DNA of 64,000 bases, taken from Isoetes taiwanensis. Taxonomy: Eukaryota; Streptophyta; Lycopodiopsida; Isoetales; Isoetaceae. Within the stretch, counting starts at the first letter, position 1; each line of letters begins with the position of its first letter. Below are positions 57,816 to 64,000 of this stretch, in pieces. The stretch lies in assembly GCA_021234155.1 (NCBI GenBank), contig JAJEKV010000003.1, positions 34,331,166-34,395,165 of the forward strand, read 5' to 3'. The notes below the pieces were generated by a model. That model made no database searches. It was not told the DNA's origin and saw only the letters and a list, made by a program, of their open reading frames with translations. The translations under genes were made by a program, and so were the position numbers.

Positions 57816-58509
57816 CAATACCATGACCACCTAAAACGGCTAAAAAACGAAGATTTAACTAACCCGAGTTCGAAAATATCGTGATATCGCGACCCGTCGC
57901 ATGTAACGACAGGGACCGTAGAAATTTACTCCACCTTTTTCCTCGAGCCCGGATCAACAAAGCGCCACTGGCGCTAGAGAGAAAAGCTAAGGCGCTAGAG
58001 AGAGAAGGCGGATTTGGCCGGGCCAAGCGGTGGCCCGATAATTTAGCGGATGAAATGAAATCAAAGAAATGAAATGAGAGAAAATAAACCCGTCGAAATA
58101 AATGGCGCCACAGATTTTGGCCCGGCCAAAATTTCGCCAGCCCTTCGCCCGTCCATTACTTAAATTTTAAATTTTGAATTTGAATTTCCCCGCTTGCGTC
58201 CGTAATTGAATTCTAAAATTTGAATTCCCCCGTCCGCCACACTGAAATTTTAAAATTTGAATTCCATACACTTTTAAGCATATATTGTGCGGTCCACTGT
58301 CTCAAAGCCGTTTATAAAATCTGCTTGTATGCGGATATGAGTAAGCGAAGGCGTTTTCGTCCTCGTATTCGCGGGTTCGCGATTTTTGCGGCTCCGTCCT
58401 CGCTTCAACATCCAGCGGTACTTGCGCCTTAGAGGACTTGGCAGCCAAGTCGAGCGTCTATTCGCCTTAGGCATTGGTTCAGCGGGCTTCTTTGGCGCTA
58501 CCTTGATTG

Positions 58510-58670
58510 TAGGCGCTTCAGTTGGTTAGCGGGCTTCTTCATTTCATAGCGGCGCTTCTTCATTTGATAGCGAGGCGCTTCACTTGGTTAGCTTCTTCAT
58601 TTCATAGCGGTAGCTTCACTTGATTAGCGAGCTTCTTCATTTCATAGCGGCGGCTTCACTTGGTTAGCGG
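58510..58670. repeat. Short tandem repeat around CTTCTTCATTTCATAGCGG
   Basis: The core CTTCTTCATTTCATAGCGG starts at 58534, 58592 and 58632, alternating with GCTTCACTTGGTTAGCG. Confidence 0.75.
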
Positions 58671-58794
58671 CCCTACTTGATTCAAAGGCTCATCCCTTCT
58701 TTCAATGGCGGATTCTCGATCTACAATGATCCCAAAAGGTTAGTGACTGTTACGTTTTAGTTTTCTTGTCGGCAATTTCTCCTATAAGTGCGAG

Positions 58795-59005
58795 AATAAT
58801 GTTTCTACCACGTAGTAATCTGTAGTAACACCGTAACAATTCGAGGAAATAATCGTAGTGTGTTGTAATCTGCGAATGTCTGTAACATCTGTAATAATCT
58901 TGTAGTCTTTAGTAATCTCTACTAATGTGTAATCGTAATCTTGATTAATCTATTGTATCCACATAGTTATATGTAGTAATGCTGTGTAATAATGCTCTTG
59001 TGTAA
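58795..59005. repeat. Degenerate GTAATCT/TGTAGTAAT repeats
   Basis: About a dozen variants of TGTAATAATCT or GTAGTAATCTG in 210 bp, without a fixed period. Confidence 0.6.
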
Positions 59006-59039
59006 TCTGCCGTCCTATGTTTTCTGTTTTGTTCCTAAG

Positions 59040-59205
59040 AAAGCCAAATGGTGTTTGCGCCATTAGATCAAATAAGCCTTGGCAGCGCCATTTGTCTCAA
59101 ATAGCGCGGCCAGCTATTTACTCAAATAAGCGGCTGCGCTATTTTGTGGCAAAAATGGCATTGGCGCTATTTGAACAAATGGCGCACCAGCGCCATTTGC
59201 TGTTT
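59040..59205. repeat. Second intergenic cluster of GCGCCATTTG / CAAATAGCGC motifs
   Basis: About eight copies or near copies in both directions, e.g. AGCGCCATTTGTCTCAAATA, GCGCTATTTGAACAAATGGC and CACCAGCGCCATTTGC. It lies just upstream of the plus-strand coding region. Confidence 0.8.
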
Positions 59206-59249
59206 TAATGAATATTTTATGATCATTTCCGCGGGGTTTCTAACAATGT

Positions 59250-60114
59250 GTGTGTCATTGCATGCTTGCGGGGAAAAGGACCTTGCAGAACTTCCTCTGT
59301 GGGGACGTGGTTGTTGCTAGGGGCATGAAAGCGCATAGAGGGCATTTACATGGAAAGAGCATTGACTACTTTAAGAACGTCGTCGTGGAGTTTCTTGAAG
59401 CCATAATTCCATCCCATGTGCTTCCCATTCCATGTCGCGGTCGCGGATAACGCGTTCTTTGGCCGTAGGCACGTAATCGAATGGCCTAGGCGTGGCGTGA
59501 GAATCTGTCGTGTGCTTCACCAGTATCATCATCACGAGGCGGAAACCCCCAACCTGCCTAGTAGTTCCTCTACATCGTCATCACCACTGTTCTCCTTCAT
59601 CTCACCCAATGAGCAACCACGGAGAACTTGGTGAACTTATCAATGACAATGTTGTTGTTGGCGAGGTCATTGGTTGAATAGAAGTAGCATCCATGGGAAG
59701 GATGTGGATGCACGAGCGTGGTTGTGCAAGTTAGGCCGTGGTGCCAACTTCGAGGTGCTTCCGTTGCATGTGCGGTGCGGATAATATTGCGGAGGTGTGG
59801 GCACATTCATCGAATGGCCTCCCCGGCGATATCGTTTTCATGGCATTGATGCAGCCCATGATGAGACACCAATATCGGACATGGGGACACCTACCTCATA
59901 CAACTCATACATAGAATCATGGAGGCGTGTCGGATGCGATGAAGAGATTGATCCATCGATGGATTTAGCTACTCGGTTTGCTTTCGCGAGAATACCATCG
60001 AGATGATGATGAGCCACCACCTAGTTACTCAAGAACGAGAACTCTTGGAAATGCGATTGCCACATTCTCCATTCTTGTACTAGAACTAAATATCGCGAAG
60101 CTATAATTCTATTC
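59250..60114 (+). other. Weak plus-strand coding traces ahead of the DUF7869 gene
   Basis: Short open stretches (e.g. SIDYFKNVVVEFLEAIIPSH near 59370 and SYIESWRRVGCDEEIDPSMD near 59920) have protein-like composition but no recognised domain and do not share a frame. They could be decayed N-terminal exons of the gene that follows. Confidence 0.25.
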
Positions 60115-62804
60115 GGTGATCCTCGGGATCTTTGTTGATGATGAATTCTTAGGAGACACAAAGGTTGGCCTTTGTGTTGGAAAGGTGCTTCGAACTAATG
60201 AAAGAGGATGCGAGATGTCATGCTTGTGCGAGAAAGGCCAAGTGAGAATGCACTTGTTCGGTGGGAAAATAGCGATGTGATCTTTCTTTGGATGGAAGGA
60301 CTGTCTCACAACATCGCAAAGCTCGAGAAGCTAAAGAAAATGAGGATATAGAGCTTGAATCATTTGAGGACAACATTCGGGCTCAATTCAAACGAAAAGA
60401 GGAAGTATACTTACACAAATAGGATTCCAAGAGAACCCAAGGGGAAAAGCAAAGAGGAAAGGCTATGCTCCACAACTTCAATCAATAAGTTCATGAAGTC
60501 AAGCTGCTGCAAAATACTTGCAACAAGAAACTTACCAAGCATCAAATACGTGAATTAAGAAAAGAATTTTTATCCCAACCATACAATGCAAGGGTTACCT
60601 TTTTTTTTTTGACGTCTTTGAGTGTGACTTACGGGAGAAGGAGAGGGCGGGATAGTGCTCAAGGGGATGGAATTAAATGCATGGGTGGCGCATGGCTTTA
60701 GGTATCGGTCGATCAACATTTTACAATTGGAGAAAGATATGAAGGCGGGTGCAAAGGTAGGCTGAACATGGTATCTTGGCTCTAAAAGCCCGGATCCACT
60801 ACAACCCGCCACCGAATGTGTGCTGCTAGGCAATTCATTCGGAGAATCTTGAAAGTATTCCCCATAGGAGCAAAAGAGGTAGAGATGATGTAAGAGAAAA
60901 TGTCACGCAAGCTTCCTTCTATTCTTAATAAGAAGCTTATACATAAAGAAGTTGGAGCGGTCGTTGAAGAGCTTACGGGAACAAGCAGTAGCCTTGAACT
61001 CTTTTTATAGTATATGGAAAAGGGAATTTCCAGATGTTAGCATTGCAAAAAATACAGCCTTCTCTAAATGCAACATCTGCGTGGTAATTAAGCAAAAGCT
61101 GGAAAAAACAAAAGATACAAGAGAGAGACGAAATCTTGCAATTCAACGTCGGGCTCATATGCTAGAGCAGCGTTCTTGCAGAAGTCAATATTGGCATTGG
61201 AGAGCATTGTCACAGCGGTCTCCAGAAAATCATCTATGTATAATACATGATAAGATGGATCAGGTTAAGACTTTAGTGCCTAGAAGTCATCATCTAGCAA
61301 AATCTGTATGGAGAGGTGATCGCTTGAAGAGCAGTTTGACAGGAGCTCTAACTCATGGGCATGGTGGTCGTGCCTATGGTCATTTCTCACTTGATTTATG
61401 GAAAGATGATTCAAACTTCCATATTGGTTCACTTTCTAGGATATTGCATAACTTGGAATTGGTACAAGAGGACAAGATAGGTGACTTATGTGGAAGTAAG
61501 CTGCAGATTGCAAATGGATGCAAGCGATCAAGGATACCAATCCTTTGAAGAACAAACTTGCTTCTATGGCGGTATTTGCCAAATGCTTCAACTACAACGA
61601 ATCTGAGGTGTTCAACCCTCTCCCCGAAAATCTCTATTTGCAACTTGATAATGCATCGGGGCAAAACAAAATAGGTATGTCTTTTCATACTTATCTTATT
61701 TGACTTGGCTTAAGGTCTTTGATGAGATCCAAGTGGGCTTTATGATGGTCGGCCACACCCATGATGATATTGATGCTTTATTTGGAAATTTTTCAACCTT
61801 GATGAGTTCATCCGGATGCTTTGACACTACGAGAGCTACTTTACTTGTTCAGCAAAGTGCAATCATGAAATCTCAATTCCATACTTCATTGATGAAGTTC
61901 CAAATTGGAAGGCTTTTGTGAAGGATTCATCCCATATAAGGGCCAACGCAGTTGGGCATCTTGAACCATTGCTCTTCAAATTTAAGATGGCGGGGAGATT
62001 GGCTGTTATGCAATACAAAATCGTCCTACACATAAAGAGTGGCTTCCAGTGATTCTCGAGGAGTTAGAATGTGGAAAGAGGATGAACATGGTCAGCCAAT
62101 GATACCAAAAGGTGTGCCACAAAATATTCCTCCTAGACCAACATTGAAAGATCTTCGGGGGTTGAAGGATAGCATCAACAAATACATCTCCCTATGGAAG
62201 GACATATGTAAGAATCAAGAAAGTAGCTTGTTTGCAAGGCAATACCGGCAAGTGTTGAGTATTGGAGCCAGCTTATCTCTTTGGAGGATGTTGCTCGGGG
62301 GCGTCCTCAAAATGATGCATTTTGGCCACAAACAAGACAAGCTCCTCTAGAACAAACGACATTTGTTCGGAGGTCGGCGATATCTGCCTTGGTCACACGA
62401 CCTTTACCATCTTATTGTGGCCCGTCAGATGGCCGTCCAGTGTTGCCTCTTGAAGAGTTTGATCCTCACGTACATGTCGCAAAGGGTATGTTTGTTCTAG
62501 TCGGACACGGAGATGATAACAACTTGCCACTTGGTTAGGATATCTGGAGGAGAATCTTTGTTCTTGATCCGAATCTACATATTTTGGCCATATTTTTGTA
62601 TCGCGTGGTGGAAGCCCTCTTGGAGGGGACTACAAAGATCTGTTTGACTAAAAGCGTTGGCCTAATCCTTCCGATCCTTCAAGGTACGAAAATTTAGATG
62701 CTATTCATTATGCTTGGGATGCCAATGGCAAGAGGCCGAAAACGGTCCAAATCCCGAAATATATTGTAGACATGTGGAAAGACATAGCACATTGTTCATC
62801 TTAA
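60115..62804 (+). pseudogene. DUF7869-type transposase-like protein gene, broken
   Basis: The family layout is readable in order. N-terminal ILGIFVDDEFLGDTKVGLCV is followed by a Lys/Glu-rich part, a Cys pair region KFMKSSCCKI, and a helix-turn-helix-like GMELNAWVAHGFRYRSINIL near 60665. From 60952 comes WKREFPDVSIAKNTAFSKCN..C, then RAHMLEQRSCRSQYWHWRA, HDKMDQVKTLVPR and ALTHGHGG. The nuclease-like core motifs are LYLQLDNASGQNK (61634 on) and VGFMMVGHTHDDIDALFG (61736 on). It ends AIHYAWDANGKRPKTVQIPK with a stop at 62802-62804. Known proteins of this type are found in repetitive, transposon-like genes and keep Asp/His-Asp residues of an RNase H-like fold. Several interruptions are present; one in a run of As near 61670 is a plausible base-calling error. 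Confidence 0.7.
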
Positions 62805-62865
62805 TACATGAGATCTTGTACTTGTAATACATATCTTTCATCTTAATACATAAGATCTTGTACAT
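62790..62865. repeat. Direct pair ending AGATCTTGTAC
   Basis: CATCTTAATACATGAGATC and CATCTTAATACATAAGATC, each followed by TTGTAC, lie about 42 nt apart, just after the DUF7869 gene. Confidence 0.7.
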
Positions 62866-62970
62866 TGCTATATTTATGATCATATATAACCTTGCTTACA
62901 TCTTTAATATATAAATGCATACATGATTCATAGATAAGATGGTCAAGTGCTTATATGTTGAACATGTGAT

Positions 62971-63211
62971 TCAATCATCTTCAGGATCAGTAGTAGTGAT
63001 CCCTGATATCTCATAGCTCATGCGCTCGGGAAGCCATATCGGATGGATCATAACACGAATTGACGCAGGGCAATGAATCTCGGCCCCAAAGCTTTTCTTC
63101 GCGGTAGGGATCAAGAAGAAGATGCCCATCTAGGCAACCAACAAGATCGAGTGGCTCATTGAGCACTTGATCGCCTCGATGTAATGAAATGGAAGAAGGC
63201 AAATAATCCAT
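62971..63211 (-). CDS. Small acidic-tailed protein, paralogue A (about 80 aa)
   Basis: The ATG at 63211 follows a TATA box and leader shared with paralogue B. The protein begins MDYLPSSISLHRGDQ and contains LDGHLLLDPYR. In the other frame it continues through SIRVMIHPIWLPERMSYEIS to ITTTDPEDD and a stop at 62971. The span is 241 nt, so the frames differ by one base, somewhere after DPYR. The same C-terminal frame is conserved in paralogue B, so I treat it as a real small gene with a probable one-base sequence error; a recent frameshift is the alternative. The family is unknown. No signal peptide or membrane segment. Confidence 0.45.
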
Positions 63212-63245
63212 GGGAGATGAATGACCTCCGACCCAAATGAAGCTG

Positions 63246-63284
63246 TTTTTATAATGAAGTAAAATTATTGATGTGAATTATTGG
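63246..63284 (-). promoter_or_regulatory. CCAAT and TATA boxes of paralogue A
   Basis: On the minus strand CCAAT (63284-63280) is followed by AATTCACATCAATAATTTTA and then TATAAAAA (63253-63246), with the ATG 42 nt after the TATA start. The whole block matches paralogue B. Confidence 0.6.
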
Positions 63285-63574
63285 GGTGGGTGTAGCGCAT
63301 CATTGAGCGTATACAAGTATCATGTACTCATACAGGTATGATTCTATCATGTACTCAGATTCTATACATTAACTAATATTCACTATGCTTATATATATCC
63401 TTAACAGATACACAAATCATAAGTGCTTATATTATTATATCCTTAACAGGTATACGTATCATAGATGATTCACTCGTCATTGCTGCTTGACTAATATAGG
63501 TGTGATTGAAAATAAAAGACAGCTTGCATAGTTCATAAGTACTCATGTCATTATTATATCCTTAGCGGTCTGAT
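63285..63574. other. Spacer between the two small genes
   Basis: AT-rich. TATATCCTTAACAG..ATAC occurs twice (about 63405 and 63440) with a third looser TATATCCTTAGCGG near 63556. No gene. Confidence 0.5.
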
Positions 63575-63824
63575 TCACTCATCATCAACATCAAAGCACG
63601 TGATGCTATTCGGCTCATAGATCTCCCGGATCGGGGAAGCCAATAAAGGTGGACCTTAACACGAGTGAGCTTCTTGCAAGCACTTTCAGCGGGACCATCT
63701 GCTTTGACTTTTGCGACCATGGATCAAGTTTGATACCATTTACGTAGCATTCACACGGATCATTATAGCTAAGGTAGCACCAAGGATCGGATGTTCTCTC
63801 GGGCGATCGGGCAAAGGAAGCCAT
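63575..63824 (-). CDS. Small acidic-tailed protein, paralogue B (about 83 aa)
   Basis: The ATG at 63824 sits in the same leader (TCATTCATCTCCCATGG) as paralogue A. The protein begins MASFARSPERTSDPWCYLSY, then CECYVNGIKLDPWSQKSKQ and STFIGFPDPG. The last part in the alternative frame reads EIYEPNSITCFDVDDE with a stop at 63575-63577, matching paralogue A's EIS-ITTTDPEDD. The 250-nt span implies a one-base shift near a G run, at a different place from paralogue A, which favours sequence error over shared decay. Function unknown. Confidence 0.45.
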
Positions 63825-63863
63825 GGGAGATGAATGAGCTCTACCACCTGATGGATGGAGCTG

Positions 63864-63902
63864 CTTTTATAGTGAAGTAAAATTATTGATGTGAATTATT
63901 GG
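63864..63902 (-). promoter_or_regulatory. CCAAT and TATA boxes of paralogue B
   Basis: CCAAT (63902-63898) then AATTCACATCAATAATTTTA, then CTATAAAAG (63872-63864), with the ATG 47 nt after the TATA start. Leader sequences match paralogue A at AGCTYCAT and at TCATTCATCTCCCATGG. Confidence 0.6.
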
Positions 63903-64000
63903 TGTTCATTGCCATTATCTCAGTACCATACATGTATATGATCCAATAATTTCTATGTATATACTATCAATAATTTTGGTGACTATATACCATCAATAAT

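Larger units (their letters stand above)
56919..59249. other. Divergent intergenic region rich in short repeats
   Basis: No gene is supported. It holds motif clusters at 57.2-57.4 and 59.0-59.2 kb, a tandem pair at 57.7 kb, AT/GC mosaic repeats of TTTGAATTCCCC at 58.14-58.27 kb, a 40-58-bp tandem repeat at 58.5 kb and GTAATCT-like repeats at 58.8 kb. It separates the minus-strand methyltransferase-like gene from the plus-strand DUF7869 gene and probably holds both promoters. Confidence 0.5.

Noticed and set aside
59597-59806. Minus-strand frame with HPSHGCYFYSTNDLANNNIV as a gene
   Set aside because: It looks protein-like, but there is no recognised domain, no continuation and no splice support; the opposite strand also has coding traces.
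53414-64000. Terminal inverted repeats for the DUF7869/methyltransferase region
   Set aside because: I compared the start at 53414 with the last kilobase of the window by eye and found no matching inverted end; the right end may lie outside.
1-64000. CRISPR arrays, bacterial operons, rRNA genes
   Set aside because: Introns, TATA/CCAAT promoters, LTR elements and satellites are plant-like; no regularly spaced short direct repeats or rRNA sequence were seen.

Overview
This window looks like nuclear DNA of a large-genome land plant. A fern is my best guess, from the PLS-class PPR protein with its repeated DMYAKCG blocks, the spread-out genes and the dense Ty3/gypsy, Helitron and satellite content. 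The species cannot be fixed from the sequence.

Left part (1-13.6 kb) is gene-bearing. It holds the 3' part of a 16-motif PPR gene, a minus-strand unknown single-exon gene with a TATA box and five GATCRTGTG repeats upstream, and a decayed family-10 aldehyde dehydrogenase (BADH-like) gene. After these comes a long weakly coding stretch with a striking 23-bp perfect hairpin.

Middle (13.6-42.2 kb) is a direct tandem duplication. Unit 1 (13583-27370) and unit 2 (27371 to about 38085) share a 140-bp duplication, a 750-bp homopyrimidine tract, a minus-strand AP2-like ORF and the 5' LTR plus internal region of one Ty3/gypsy fossil. Only unit 2 keeps the whole fossil (30963-42173, about 11.2 kb, TSD GTCGA). 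Unit 1 alone carries a 3062-bp Helitron-like insertion (14249-17310, minus orientation), and unit 2 preserves the exact empty site. The LTR element sits in a GC-rich palindromic sequence that resumes at 42174 with a roughly 100-bp rhythm.

A satellite follows (42.7-53.4 kb): about 9.6 head-to-tail copies of a 1.12-kb monomer with no convincing gene.

Right part (53.4-64 kb) is the most interesting. A minus-strand gene resembling a beta-class DNA amino-methyltransferase, with a possible ParB-like segment upstream, diverges from a plus-strand gene of the DUF7869 transposase-like type. Between and inside them are many copies of a CAAATGGCGC / GCGCCATTTG motif. This looks like one large, now broken DNA transposon with a phage-like methyltransferase as cargo or partner. 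Beyond it are two tandem paralogous genes for proteins of about 80 residues, sharing a CCAAT-TATA-leader-ATG module.

Small indels between otherwise near-identical copies cluster at CTG/CAG/CCG and homopolymers. Some frame breaks in this window may therefore be long-read base-calling errors, and all calls of 'broken' genes carry that caveat.
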